Shown: positions 25,683-35,840, numbered from the stretch's first letter. The stretch is DNA of 64,000 bases from a virus (IMGVR_UViG_3300028676_000005:165430-229429), one strand, 5' to 3'. Translations and numbers: made by a program. Notes: generated by a model from the letters alone, not told the origin.

Positions 25683-26569
25683 TAATCGTAGTCCCGAATG
25701 ATAGCTTCGATGGTCGCTTCGTTACGAATGATCTTCTCTTGGTAGATCTCGATCTGGTGGTCGATTTGAGGATCGTTCGTGCCGTCACGTTTGTTGACCG
25801 CCTGGGAGATCTTCATGGCGTGAGTTTGGTTCTTTTTGCGCATGTTTTCAATGCGAGCCAGGTTGATATTCTTACGACCCAGACCAATCCAAAAGACTGG
25901 GTTCAGGTTGTGAATACCAAAGCCGCGATCGAGAAGATCGATGCTTTTCTTACCGGCAGTGCTTTCCAGCACACTCAACGAAACCTCGGAGACTTCCACG
26001 TCGGGAATCTTCTCCAGAGTTTGAACCATCAGACGACCACCTTTCAGCAGCTCTACAGTAAACTGCTTGTAGAAGTCCTGGGTACCCAACATCCATTTTT
26101 GATCGTGGACAGAAAGGTATTTGTTAGGATCGGCTTGGGATACCTGAATGGTCAACACCACGTCAACCAGCTTGTTCGAGTAATCAACCCAGAAGCTGAT
26201 GTATTCGATGAGGTTCATGATGTTGGCTTGACGCAGGGTAACTACCTGGCCATCCCAGATCTTGGTGCGATAGCTTTTGATCAGCTTATCGACACCAGGA
26301 AGGATGAAGGCAATGGCCGACAGGCCATACTGAATGGTACCCAGGGTTTCGCTGTTACGGAAACCTTTATCAGCTGCATATTTCAGGATGCTTTTGGTAA
26401 GCGTCCAGCTTTCAGCAGTCTGGTCGAAGGTAGCACCCAGGTTATTAGCCTTGATGTTTTCCAGGTTGGCGGTCAGGTCGTTGACACTAACCTGCAACGC
26501 TGCCATGAACGCGTAGAGCTCTTGATCAGTGAAACTACGTACCTTGCCAGTGTAAGACAAAATATCCAT
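25682..26569 (-). CDS. Hypothetical protein, probable structural component
   Basis: 295 residues, start ATG at 26569 coupled (TAATG) to the upstream gene. Helical, with a C-terminal charged region (YQEKIIRNEATIEAIIRDYD) likely to be a coiled coil. No catalytic motif and no membrane segment. It belongs to the four-gene coupled set that starts at 27678. Confidence 0.5.
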   Translation of the reverse strand: MDILSYTGKVRSFTDQELYAFMAALQVSVNDLTANLENIKANNLGATFDQTAESWTLTKSILKYAADKGFRNSETLGTIQYGLSAIAFILPGVDKLIKSYRTKIWDGQVVTLRQANIMNLIEYISFWVDYSNKLVDVVLTIQVSQADPNKYLSVHDQKWMLGTQDFYKQFTVELLKGGRLMVQTLEKIPDVEVSEVSLSVLESTAGKKSIDLLDRGFGIHNLNPVFWIGLGRKNINLARIENMRKKNQTHAMKISQAVNKRDGTNDPQIDHQIEIYQEKIIRNEATIEAIIRDYD

Positions 26570-27678
26570 TACATGCCTCCGTTGAGCAGTTTCACGAGGT
26601 CAGACAAATTGTTGCTACCGGAGTCTTTCTTGCTCTTGGTAGCGATGTCTTTACGAGTGTAGATTTCTGGACGAGCGTAGCCGTGGGTGTAGAACGTGAA
26701 AATACCACGGTCTTCATCAACAACAACGATGGTGTTGGCTTTAACAGCTTTGAAGATCTCGTTGCGAGAACTTTCATTGGAGAAGCGGCGGCCAATTGCC
26801 AGTTCCAGTTGTTGCGCTTTATCACTGGAGAAGATGAAGGTGTTAGCCAGGTTGTTAACCGAAACGATACCGGTACGCAAGGCAGCGACGCGGTTGTTGG
26901 TTTCAGCCTTCATTACTTCTTTGTAATAACCGGTCAGGTCTTCATTCTTGATCTTGAAGCGTTCCTTGACAATGTCAGAACCGCTGAGCAACTGAGGAAC
27001 AGTAATCTCTTTGGCAGCTACCATGTCCAGACGTGCAAACAACCCGTCTTCGATCTTGGCAGCAGAGAACACACGTTCCAGGCTCTTGTCATCCATCGGC
27101 ACCGGAATCTGACGGAAGGTGAGAGGGAACTCAAGATCTTTACCAGCTTCGGTAGGAATGGTGGCAATAACAGTACGACCCACAGCGAGAGGGGTGTACT
27201 CATTCAGGTCAGGCATGGTCTTGCCACCGACTTGAACGTAAGGAGTGAGTTCAGCTTCAGTTTTCTGACGCTGTTCTTTACTCTTAATGTTGGTGTCGAT
27301 TTTCTCGATACCAGCCAAAGACATTAAACCTGCGCGCTTAGGGTTGATGGAACCAATGAGGTTCTCAACCTTGACACCCATGCCCACAGAACTCTGCATT
27401 GCCAGGTGAGTCAGCGTTGCAACAATATCGCGAAGGTTGATGATTTGCATCAAATCGGACATGTATTCCTGGTGGATCGAAGAAGCCTCAATTACCACCA
27501 TTGGAGCAATGATTGTGCGGGCCGCGCTGGCCTGTACAGACGTGGTGGTAAGCACATTGTATGAACGCGTCAGGTTGTCTGCCACTTGGGCAGCGTCCTT
27601 GATATCCTTGCTGTCTGGGTAAAGTTGAGCACTCAACCCCATGAGCAGAGATCCCAGACTAAGTACGCTAGAGATCAT
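26569..27678 (-). CDS. Hypothetical protein with hydrophobic N-terminus
   Basis: 369 residues from the ATG at 27678, six bases after GAGGTG; a GTG at 27687 is in frame but would overlap that RBS. The N-terminus (MISSVLSLGSLLMGLSAQLY) resembles a signal peptide or membrane anchor; the remainder is soluble, mixed alpha/beta. It stands first in the coupled four-gene set and head-to-head with the + strand gene at 27711, with only 32 bases between the two starts, so both promoters must overlap there or lie inside coding sequence. Confidence 0.5.
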   Translation of the reverse strand: MISSVLSLGSLLMGLSAQLYPDSKDIKDAAQVADNLTRSYNVLTTTSVQASAARTIIAPMVVIEASSIHQEYMSDLMQIINLRDIVATLTHLAMQSSVGMGVKVENLIGSINPKRAGLMSLAGIEKIDTNIKSKEQRQKTEAELTPYVQVGGKTMPDLNEYTPLAVGRTVIATIPTEAGKDLEFPLTFRQIPVPMDDKSLERVFSAAKIEDGLFARLDMVAAKEITVPQLLSGSDIVKERFKIKNEDLTGYYKEVMKAETNNRVAALRTGIVSVNNLANTFIFSSDKAQQLELAIGRRFSNESSRNEIFKAVKANTIVVVDEDRGIFTFYTHGYARPEIYTRKDIATKSKKDSGSNNLSDLVKLLNGGM

Positions 27679-27710
27679 GAAAAACACCTCAAATTGTTAG
27701 GAACCGAATA

Positions 27711-28781
27711 ATGGCTGATAATCCGCTTAACGGGTGGTTCAACGGGACCCCTGGTAACGTAGCTCCATCTAGCGAACTAGGCAACGGCGGAATCGTCGAA
27801 GACTATTTCGATTACGCCTTCAAGGAAAACGGCGGCCCGGGTTATACCAGTTCGCTCATTAACTTGATGCGTGGAGCTCGTGTGCTGGGTCCAGGGAACC
27901 AATTGGTCCATATGCCCGACGACACCATAGGATTACTTTTCATGAGTCGTCCTTGTCTTAATTTGTCTGATGTAAACATTGCAGAGCATCCGCAACTGCT
28001 CTCATTAATAGATCCTCCTAAAAATAGTCTTAACGCATATGTCAAAGGATTGCTTGATCCGGTATGGGGAAGGTCTAATGGCGGGCAGGTAGAATTCCTT
28101 GATCCCTTCTATCCTTGGATTGCTCCGGTGTCCAATTTGATTAAGGTTGCATCTGGATTTCCTGACGTTAGCTTGGCGGTTAGTCGCTCTACTCCTGGGA
28201 TTCGTAAAGAGGTGTACCAGTATGTTTCTGGCATCCTTAAAGTCTTCTATGACTACGATATGAGCTTTACCTTTCATCCGGTTAAGCACAACTTATTGCC
28301 CTATATCTTTGACGTCTGGAACCACTACATGGACGGCGTGTCCAGCGGTGATGAAAACATGGAGCCTTATGCGGAGGCTTTGATCCAGAATTATCGTGAT
28401 TTCGATTCAACTGTTTTTACGATCATTTTGCAAAAGAACATGCGCAGCATTGCGGGCATTTATAACAACGGCTACGGCTGGGGTAATACTTTTCCGTCTG
28501 GTGCTTTTAGTGTTATCGACCGAACAACTGACAGCTTACGCGGTCAGGGTCAGGATGAACTGTCTATTAACTTCCCCTCGGTTGGTTTCCAATATAACAA
28601 CCTGGAAGTGGTGGACCGATTTAATCGGATCACTATTCAATTCAATCCTAATTTTCATCCATCAGTACGTGAACAGAATTATCGGTTGCTTAGCTTTGCT
28701 GAGTACTTTGCTGGTAACTACCACGCGTATCCATGGATCAATCCATTAAAGATGGAAATGGAATACTGGAGTGCTAAGTAA
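27711..28781 (+). CDS. Probable virion structural protein
   Basis: 356 residues, RBS TTAGGAA eight bases before the ATG. Rich in Asn, Gly, Tyr and Phe with few Lys, and beta/loop dominated, as in baseplate or fibre-adaptor proteins. Its stop overlaps the ATG of the 981-residue gene (TAATG), so they are coupled. The + orientation within a minus-strand morphogenesis region suggests an independently controlled unit. I do not recognise the family. Confidence 0.5.
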   Translation: MADNPLNGWFNGTPGNVAPSSELGNGGIVEDYFDYAFKENGGPGYTSSLINLMRGARVLGPGNQLVHMPDDTIGLLFMSRPCLNLSDVNIAEHPQLLSLIDPPKNSLNAYVKGLLDPVWGRSNGGQVEFLDPFYPWIAPVSNLIKVASGFPDVSLAVSRSTPGIRKEVYQYVSGILKVFYDYDMSFTFHPVKHNLLPYIFDVWNHYMDGVSSGDENMEPYAEALIQNYRDFDSTVFTIILQKNMRSIAGIYNNGYGWGNTFPSGAFSVIDRTTDSLRGQGQDELSINFPSVGFQYNNLEVVDRFNRITIQFNPNFHPSVREQNYRLLSFAEYFAGNYHAYPWINPLKMEMEYWSAK

Positions 28782-31726
28782 TGACCATTGAACAAGATCG
28801 TTTAATTGCTCTGGCGGATAACCCAGAGAGTGGTATCGATCAGCTCATCAACGAAATTGAAAACAACTGGTTTGACCGTAAGGTCAAGTTAAACAGTAAG
28901 ACCCACCCGGCCATTTTTGCTGCTGACCTTATCTTGGGTACTTCCTACGGGTTTCTTAACCGTGTGGATGATTCCATCAGCAAGGTTTTTGCGTCACACG
29001 CCAGGAACATTACCGACATTGCCAAGCACATGGGTGATGAAGAAAAGATTGGCTTGTTTGGTAATCCGAGTTCCTGTACGTTGGTACTGGGTATCCAGCT
29101 GGAGGCCTTTAACAGTCTCGCTAAGGATATGACGGTTACTGTTGGTAAGGTAACTACCACGTATAAAGTTCTTTTGTTTCCTAAGGACACAGAGGTTACT
29201 TTTAGCGGCTTTACCTTTGCCATTGAGAATGGTGTGCAGATTCGTTACAGTGATAGCTCTGGCTATCAAGTTCTTTATGACGAAAGCACGCCAAACCCAC
29301 AGGCCCCTATCAACGACAACGTTTTGCAGAAAGACTTCCGTGATACAGGTAACGGTAAACGTTTCTTGACTATTATGGTACCTTCTCGTCAGTTGAAATG
29401 CTTGGTTAACGAAGGCATCACTTCTAACGCGTCGTCTGGTTGCTCCGGTACTGTTAGCTATGGTGATAACCTGTATAACGTGCGGGCATTCTTGCGCCAG
29501 TCTAACTCCAACGTTATTCAAGAAATCCCTGTGTCGTTTGACCAGTATGTGTTTAACCAAAACCGAGTAACATTGGCGCTTGATGTAGACACGACTAGTC
29601 GGACGTTTAACTACGCCATCCCTGACGTGTATATTCAGAATGGCAGCGGTGTTGGTACATTGAGCATCTATACCTACGTTACTAAAGGTGTGGTCGATAA
29701 AGACTTCCGACAAGTCCCTCTTAACGAGGTGGCAGTTAACTACGCGGACTATCGCTTTGGTAGCGGGCGGCTGGGTCCTTACTCAGAAGGGCTGCGTAAC
29801 TCTGGGGCAATTGCCTGGAGCGTCTTTGATCGCACACGAGGCGGTTCTAACCCACGCCCGTTCTCTGCTATTAAGGAAAGCTTTATTAATGGCCAGCGTG
29901 TTCGTAATCTCCCCATCACTGAGAACAACCTTAGCGGTGTGGTAAACAATTACGGATACGACTCGGTTAAGTCAATTGACTTCATTACAGGTCGCCAGTA
30001 CGCTCTCACTAAAGAGCTTGCTAAGCAGACCAACAAGAACTTCTTCTCACCAATGGCATGCTTTGTTGGTAGCCATCTCACCTCGATTAATAACCTGGTG
30101 GGTAGTGGTGTTGTTCTTGATAACGGTAAGCGGGTTACTATTCCGCACAACGTACTGTTTGATGTGTCCGATTACACCACGCAACTGGTATCGTCCACAT
30201 TAAAAGAAAAGTACCTTGGTCTAGGTAATGAGGAATTGGTGGATTTAGTAGCCAACAAGACCTTGGTGTACACTCCGTTTTATTACGTGATGGACACCAC
30301 CAACAACCAGGCCGTGTTGCGCACTTACCATCTGGATGCTCCAACATTCCAGTATCAAAAGTTTGTTCAGGAAAACCCTGCTCTTGGCATCGACCTGTCT
30401 ATTGGACAGATTGATATGGTTCACCAAGATGACGGCTACCTTATTACTGTGGTTACCAAGTCTAGCAAAAGCTACAAGGACTTTGATAACTCAGAAGTTG
30501 GTGCGCAAATGTCGATGAACATTGTTGACTCTGTTGCATTGGCTAGCGTGCCTGGTGTGTTCTTTGGTATTGACCAAAATGGCGAGCGTATCTTCCAGTT
30601 TAAGTTGGACACTAAGTTTGACTTGGACGTTAGCGATATTCTTTACATTAACGGCATGACAATGTTTGGTCAGCCTCAGGTCAGTGTCGGTACTTCACTC
30701 GATACGTTGTTTACCTTTATCTTTACCATGGCTGGTGACCCTCGTCAAACAGACACCACTTCGGATAAGAAGATTGAGCAGTCGTTGTTCCCTAGCTCGC
30801 AAATTGCGATCATTGAGACTTCGTATGCTGTTAGCATTGGTAAACGTCTGGCTAACCTGTACAGCCGGATTCGTCCGCTGGTTGGTGAAGGTCAGTATCA
30901 GCATTACAATCAGGACATTCCTGAGCGTTACGCTGCTAACGTCATGGAGACCGATCCAGAGACGGGTAACTTGGTTTTTGATGAACAGGGTAACACCATC
31001 ATTAAACATCGCGCAGGCGACCCTGCGTATAACTCTAACGGCACCCCACGTTGGGCATACCGTAAAGGTGACTACGTACTGGATGCCAACGGTAACAAAA
31101 TCCTGGTAGGACCGCGGGAGTTGATTTACCACTTTGACTTCATTGGTTTTGATGGGGCGTTCTTCTTTAGTCGTGACGTTTATGATGCACAGTTTGCTAG
31201 TGCTACTAAAGCGTCGTTGGTTAGCGAAGTTGGTTCTGACATGGATTACTTTGATACGTTGGCTCTGGACCGGACTGCATTGTTCTTCCAGCCACGTAGC
31301 AAGATCGGTGGGCAGAAGGTTATCGTCAACAGTAACTACCAGAAATACTTGCGTCAGGATCTCACGTTCTCCATTGTGTACTACCTGACTCAATCTGGTT
31401 ACAAGAACCAAAACCTCAAAGACGCTTTGATCCAAGCTGCACCACAGCTTATCAACGGTGATCTTGAAGGAGCCACCACAGTGTCTGTTGCTGGGTTGGT
31501 TGATACATTGCGTAAGGCTGCTCCTGCCGATGTAGTGGGTCTTAAACTGAACGCGTTGGCCGGTGATACCACGGTTGACATTATCAGTAGTCAAGATGCA
31601 TTGACTGGGTTCTGTATTCGTAAGCTGTTGAAGTTAACTAGTGACCAGCTGTTGTCTGTTCAAGAGGCCATGGAAGTTTCCTTCATGCCGCACGACAGAG
31701 CAATGGTTGCCATTAGCCCCGTATAA
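28781..31726 (+). CDS. Very large virion structural protein, baseplate-like (tentative)
   Basis: 981 residues, the largest gene here. The N-terminal ~150 residues are helical; residues ~150-400 are beta-rich; the rest alternates beta-strands with aromatic loops. A stretch at about 725-775 has repeated short turns (DPETGNLVFDEQGN, DANGNKILVG) that look like beta-hairpin repeats. No enzymatic motif is seen. Size, composition and coupling to 27711-28781 fit a baseplate wedge or tail component, which is my preferred but unproven reading. It ends at a bidirectional terminator. Confidence 0.5.
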   Translation: MTIEQDRLIALADNPESGIDQLINEIENNWFDRKVKLNSKTHPAIFAADLILGTSYGFLNRVDDSISKVFASHARNITDIAKHMGDEEKIGLFGNPSSCTLVLGIQLEAFNSLAKDMTVTVGKVTTTYKVLLFPKDTEVTFSGFTFAIENGVQIRYSDSSGYQVLYDESTPNPQAPINDNVLQKDFRDTGNGKRFLTIMVPSRQLKCLVNEGITSNASSGCSGTVSYGDNLYNVRAFLRQSNSNVIQEIPVSFDQYVFNQNRVTLALDVDTTSRTFNYAIPDVYIQNGSGVGTLSIYTYVTKGVVDKDFRQVPLNEVAVNYADYRFGSGRLGPYSEGLRNSGAIAWSVFDRTRGGSNPRPFSAIKESFINGQRVRNLPITENNLSGVVNNYGYDSVKSIDFITGRQYALTKELAKQTNKNFFSPMACFVGSHLTSINNLVGSGVVLDNGKRVTIPHNVLFDVSDYTTQLVSSTLKEKYLGLGNEELVDLVANKTLVYTPFYYVMDTTNNQAVLRTYHLDAPTFQYQKFVQENPALGIDLSIGQIDMVHQDDGYLITVVTKSSKSYKDFDNSEVGAQMSMNIVDSVALASVPGVFFGIDQNGERIFQFKLDTKFDLDVSDILYINGMTMFGQPQVSVGTSLDTLFTFIFTMAGDPRQTDTTSDKKIEQSLFPSSQIAIIETSYAVSIGKRLANLYSRIRPLVGEGQYQHYNQDIPERYAANVMETDPETGNLVFDEQGNTIIKHRAGDPAYNSNGTPRWAYRKGDYVLDANGNKILVGPRELIYHFDFIGFDGAFFFSRDVYDAQFASATKASLVSEVGSDMDYFDTLALDRTALFFQPRSKIGGQKVIVNSNYQKYLRQDLTFSIVYYLTQSGYKNQNLKDALIQAAPQLINGDLEGATTVSVAGLVDTLRKAAPADVVGLKLNALAGDTTVDIISSQDALTGFCIRKLLKLTSDQLLSVQEAMEVSFMPHDRAMVAISPV

Positions 31727-31742
31727 AGAAATATAACCTTAC

Positions 31743-31776
31743 CTAACCCCTAGCCCTTTACGGGGCTAGGGGTTAG
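31743..31776. terminator. Bidirectional terminator hairpin
   Basis: Perfect 14-bp G/C-rich stem (CTAACCCCTAGCCC and complement) with a six-base loop between convergent stops at 31726 and 31788. Confidence 0.85.
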
Positions 31777-31787
31777 AGTAGGATTAC

Positions 31788-32525
31788 TTATTCGCCCATG
31801 GGCACTTCAAGAAGGCTGTTAATGTAAACAGCGTACAACTTGACAATCAGCACATCGGACTTGTAACGTTCCAATGCATAAGACATGTCAGCAATGCCAG
31901 TGCGTGAGGTATTACTCTCGCTGATCTCTGTAGACACATGCTCTTTCAAAAGAGTAGTAAAGCCTTCCTTCAGACTAGGGAGGAAATCCGTCATAAACAG
32001 ATAATCACCATCGTCCTCGATATGCTGTACTACTGGAATGTCAGACCAGCACTTGGCTTCACAAAGCTCTTCATAAGAGATACCCGTACAGTTATTCATC
32101 CCCCAGATAAAGAACAACGTGCGTTTACGGAACTCGTTGTAGAAGTCCGCTTTGGCTACGTCATTGGCACTGGCTTCAGAAATGTCGTGCAGTACCTTGC
32201 CCATGGCTCTGGAGATAAACTCGTCACCATCGAACAGGAAGGTTTGTGCCGCATCAGTACGACCAAAGAACTTGTCTACCACGGATTGGGGTAGGTTAGC
32301 CCATTTGATCATGCTTGCGTTAGCAGCCTCATCATAGGTAACAAGACCGGACAACAGGCGCTTACCTTCATGACTGTCACCAAAAATCGACTTGATGATA
32401 GCCCGACCAGCAGCCAAGCTCAAACCCTTGTTGAGTTCGTCCTGGATACTGATGATCGTTTCGTGAGCGTTGTCGATAGAAGCAACAGCGCTCATTGCTT
32501 TAGAGAGCAACTCGTCAATTGTCAT
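31788..32525 (-). CDS. Hypothetical protein, second inner-head block
   Basis: 245 residues, helical and acidic, no recognised motif. The ATG at 32525 overlaps the stop of the inner-head paralogue upstream (ATGA). It is the last gene of the 35840-to-31788 transcript, before a terminator. It is probably an internal or assembly protein by association. Confidence 0.5.
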   Translation of the reverse strand: MTIDELLSKAMSAVASIDNAHETIISIQDELNKGLSLAAGRAIIKSIFGDSHEGKRLLSGLVTYDEAANASMIKWANLPQSVVDKFFGRTDAAQTFLFDGDEFISRAMGKVLHDISEASANDVAKADFYNEFRKRTLFFIWGMNNCTGISYEELCEAKCWSDIPVVQHIEDDGDYLFMTDFLPSLKEGFTTLLKEHVSTEISESNTSRTGIADMSYALERYKSDVLIVKLYAVYINSLLEVPMGE

Positions 32526-34069
32526 ACTTTCTTACTCCAACCTACTTGCTTGGCAAAGTTGTTAAAGGAGGTCTTAACTTTAGCAACGTCGCCTTCAATA
32601 ACAACATTGAGGTTAGACGACAGCTTCTCCATAAACGTTTCTGCATCAGCTTCTTTAATAAACAACATGGGTGGTGGACGCCCCTTGGAATCGTGCAGAG
32701 GAGAGTGCCCGGCCGCCTTAGCGTCTTTGATGATAGCCATCATCGTGTCGATGTCACCAATCACGCCACTGTAGTAGTAAGCGTAAGTGCGGTTGTGCCA
32801 ATCGATAAGGTTCATTGCCTGACGCTGAACTGTGAGCATGGCCTGAGCAATGCTGTAGCAGAACTGCGAGAAGGTACGAACTTCAATAGTCAACCGCTGG
32901 TAATCAGCCAGCAATTTACGATCGTCAGGAACGTTAGGTGCCTGGAAGAAGTCGCTCATTGCTTTAATCTGGTCGGCATCGTTTTTGTCAATGGCTTTAC
33001 CCAAAGACTTCCAATCGATATTTTCCAGATCAATCTTCTTATCGGCAAGTTCTTGATAACGGCTCTTAAGGATTTGGATACCCAACAAGAGCCCTGGGGC
33101 GTCCTGCTTGATTACCTTAACCTTTTCAGTCTGAAGGGTAGCCTTCAGCTTACCGCGTACCTTGTCGAAGCCGTCAACCAGTTCTTCGTTGGTAAACTCA
33201 ATCTTGTACAAAGTGCTGTAAAGCTTTTGTACAAGTTCGGTCACACCAGTGGTGTCCAAGGACAGACGGGTTTCGTTAATAGCGGCCAGAACACGAACCA
33301 TCTCAGGGGAGTTAAACCCATGCAGAGTTTCACCACGTTGTTTACGAACACGAGTGGCCTCATATTCTTCCTTGATAACTTTCTTGAGGCGAGCAACGGT
33401 CTTGTCAACATCAGCGCTGACTGCGGCCATTTTGCCGCTAGCTTGTTGAAGTAGCGGCAATGCGTTGGTCAGTCCAGTGATAGCGTCTTGGTCTTTTTCC
33501 ATCTTGCTTTTAAGCAGGATGATTTGGAACTTAACGTTTTCACCAGGAGCCAGTTCACCTAAGTACTTCTCGAGGTTGTACTCAGCCTTAGGAAAACCAA
33601 GACCAGCCATGGTGTCGGCAAACTGATCATGAAGATCATCAAGCGATTCATTAATAGCCGCGGTGATGCGAGCACTTTTCTTGAAGCCAAAGAAAGTCTT
33701 GACCGTGTCAACAACCCAGTCAATAACCATACGAATGTATTTGATAATGCCTTCAACCATTCCTTTGAATTTGTCGGCAATATACGAGAACAAACCTTCA
33801 GAGCCTTGAAGTGCGTTACGCTCGGACGGAAATGGGTCATAGGACTCAGTACCGCTAAGACCAAGGTTACGTGCCAGGGCTTTAGACAGACGCTTAAGGG
33901 AGAGTTGTTCAAACCCCTGCATCATGTAAGTGCCTTCGTCCTGGTTAGTTTCCTTGTAGTACTCTTCAAGGTCTATACGCTGCTTACCGTCACCAGGGAT
34001 ATAGGAGTCAGTTGGAGCAGAGTTACCAAGTTGTTTATATCCATCGAGTGCCTCGGAAGGCTTACTCAT
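32522..34069 (-). CDS. Inner-head (inner-body) protein paralogue
   Basis: 515 residues. The motif ALQGSEGLFSYI at about 86-97 corresponds to ALQGNEGVFSAI of the 37771-38850 protein; G-S-E at 89-91 is an S/A/G-x-E cleavage site. It is followed by the aromatic amphipathic region (YIRMVIDWVVDTVKTFFGFK, 111-130). The mature ~420-residue remainder is helical and Lys/Ala/Glu-rich. The ATG overlaps the preceding gene's end by eight bases. Predicted location is inside the capsid, possibly co-ejected with DNA. Confidence 0.65.
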   Translation of the reverse strand: MSKPSEALDGYKQLGNSAPTDSYIPGDGKQRIDLEEYYKETNQDEGTYMMQGFEQLSLKRLSKALARNLGLSGTESYDPFPSERNALQGSEGLFSYIADKFKGMVEGIIKYIRMVIDWVVDTVKTFFGFKKSARITAAINESLDDLHDQFADTMAGLGFPKAEYNLEKYLGELAPGENVKFQIILLKSKMEKDQDAITGLTNALPLLQQASGKMAAVSADVDKTVARLKKVIKEEYEATRVRKQRGETLHGFNSPEMVRVLAAINETRLSLDTTGVTELVQKLYSTLYKIEFTNEELVDGFDKVRGKLKATLQTEKVKVIKQDAPGLLLGIQILKSRYQELADKKIDLENIDWKSLGKAIDKNDADQIKAMSDFFQAPNVPDDRKLLADYQRLTIEVRTFSQFCYSIAQAMLTVQRQAMNLIDWHNRTYAYYYSGVIGDIDTMMAIIKDAKAAGHSPLHDSKGRPPPMLFIKEADAETFMEKLSSNLNVVIEGDVAKVKTSFNNFAKQVGWSKKV

Positions 34070-34463
34070 GACCGGAGTCCAACTCTTTGACCAGGTAGCC
34101 GACCAGAACAGGGAATGACGCCATGTTGCTTACGTCAATACCGCTTTCGCTGACGCTGGTAAAGCGTTTAGAGCAAGGCAGTGCACCGGAGCTTGCCATG
34201 GTACCCAATACCAGATTAACACGCGTCAGCACGGTCTGGTGGATCAGAGGAGCATTGATCGGCGAAACAGTGTTCCACTTGTCCAGCTGTTTCCAGAACT
34301 TTTTATCGTTCTCTTCACTGAGGCTACCGCCAGCAGCAAAGATCATCGAGCAACCTGCACGGATGTAGGCTTCGCTAAGCAGCGAGCTTTGCTCGAATGG
34401 GCACAGAACACCGGCTTCGGTCAGTTCTGCTTTTACGTCCAGTGCGTGGGCGAGATGAGACAT
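34062..34463 (-). CDS. Hypothetical small protein, second inner-head block
   Basis: 133 residues, helical, with three Cys residues and a Gly/Ser turn (FAAGGSLSEE). No motif recognised. It is sandwiched between the metallopeptidase-like gene (34476-35840) and the inner-head paralogue (32522-34069), overlapping the latter. It may be a partner or inhibitor of the peptidase; this is only a positional suggestion. Confidence 0.45.
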   Translation of the reverse strand: MSHLAHALDVKAELTEAGVLCPFEQSSLLSEAYIRAGCSMIFAAGGSLSEENDKKFWKQLDKWNTVSPINAPLIHQTVLTRVNLVLGTMASSGALPCSKRFTSVSESGIDVSNMASFPVLVGYLVKELDSGHE

Positions 34464-34475
34464 GGGTGTAACTCC

Positions 34476-35840
34476 TTATACTAAAGTTTGTAGACGAGCA
34501 GACAATACGTTCAGCTCACTGTTAAGAAGAGCCTGTGTAAAGTGCTCGGTTTCGGTTTTCTTGAAATCGTTACCACTAAACAAAGAACCAAAGAAACGAC
34601 GAATAACGTTATTCTCGTACCATGGTTTAAGTTCAGCATTAATAGACAGAAACTTTTCAATGTCGGTAATGAGTTGAGATCTCTCTTTAACCGGCATATC
34701 TTTAACTTCTTTCAGCTTGGCGATCATCTGGCGGACAGCGTCTTCAAAGCGGCGGTGTGGTGCGTTGTATACATCAGCATAACCGATGTAGAAGTACCCC
34801 ATCACAGTGCTGAGCAAGAACGTAATCAACATACAGATCAAAATACCCGGCACACCAAAGCCTAGCACCAACAGCGCAGCAATGGTCGGAGCAAAAGCAA
34901 TAGTCGTAAAGACCGTGCAAAGAATCCCGGCCATCAGACTTGTTAGCGCAATAGTGATAACACCTTGGTCTACAGCGGTACCAACAGCGGCCACCAGAGC
35001 TTTACCACAACCCATACGAATTGCATACAGGTCTGCCACCACTTCACTGCTCATGGTGGTCACACCAATGCTCAGAGCGCGACTACTATTACGGCGAGCA
35101 ACCAACTTGTTAAAGTACATGATCAAACTTTCGTCGGTGTTCTTGCTGGCAATCTCTTTCAGCTCATTGATGCTTTCAGGGGTTTCATGCAGAAGTGCGT
35201 TCATGTCCTGGAGAACTGCGACACGCTCATCATCAAGTTTGCGAGAGCGGAAGAAAGCCAGACCGGCCTTTGCCGTGAAGTTGTCCATAGCCGTGGTAGC
35301 CATAAGTGCACAGCCGCCGTAACAGTGTCCCAGCTCATGGGTAATCCCCGCAGCCAGGAGTTCCTCAAGAGGCGACCCAAACTTTTGAATCTTATCGCTG
35401 GAAAAGGTTGTCTTGATATCAGTCCCGATCTTGAAGGTAATCGGAAGGGTGGCGTAACCACCGTGCACTTTGCCAGTGCGATAATCGACATGACCTTTGA
35501 ACACTTTGTCCTTGCTAGCCACAAACCATTTGTACAAAGTGGTTTCGGTGTTCTTTAACAACGCGTCTACGTTGGCACTGTTAAAAACGTGGTTAGGCGA
35601 AAAGAAGCCAACGTCAACCGCAAGGTTACTACCTTCATGAAATTCGATTTTGATGTTGCTGAAGTTAGTAAACTCTTTAATGATATCTTTGATCTCATTA
35701 GCACAGTTAACTGACAAGGTGCCCTGCTCGTTAATGTTTTCTTTCAGCATGTTTGACAACTTTACATGGAAGTCATCGTTCTGAAAATTAATGAGTTCCA
35801 ACCCTTCAACTCGTCGGGTAAGAAAATCCATGGAAAGCAT
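34476..35840 (-). CDS. Membrane-spanning zinc metallopeptidase (gluzincin-like) in the inner-head block
   Basis: 454 residues. HELGH at 168-172 is a classic HExxH zinc site; ~95 residues later SSEVVADLYA supplies E266 and the following A-D, the E-x-x-A-D arrangement of M48-type gluzincins. Two long hydrophobic stretches follow (about 292-316 and 317-350), so the enzyme is likely an integral membrane protein with its active site before them. The start is the ATG at 35840, six bases after AAGGTGG; a second ATG follows three codons on. It leads the 35840-to-31788 operon, whose other members include an inner-head paralogue. A peptidase that is packaged and ejected, or made late to act at the envelope, are both possible. 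Confidence 0.65.
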   Translation of the reverse strand: MLSMDFLTRRVEGLELINFQNDDFHVKLSNMLKENINEQGTLSVNCANEIKDIIKEFTNFSNIKIEFHEGSNLAVDVGFFSPNHVFNSANVDALLKNTETTLYKWFVASKDKVFKGHVDYRTGKVHGGYATLPITFKIGTDIKTTFSSDKIQKFGSPLEELLAAGITHELGHCYGGCALMATTAMDNFTAKAGLAFFRSRKLDDERVAVLQDMNALLHETPESINELKEIASKNTDESLIMYFNKLVARRNSSRALSIGVTTMSSEVVADLYAIRMGCGKALVAAVGTAVDQGVITIALTSLMAGILCTVFTTIAFAPTIAALLVLGFGVPGILICMLITFLLSTVMGYFYIGYADVYNAPHRRFEDAVRQMIAKLKEVKDMPVKERSQLITDIEKFLSINAELKPWYENNVIRRFFGSLFSGNDFKKTETEHFTQALLNSELNVLSARLQTLV

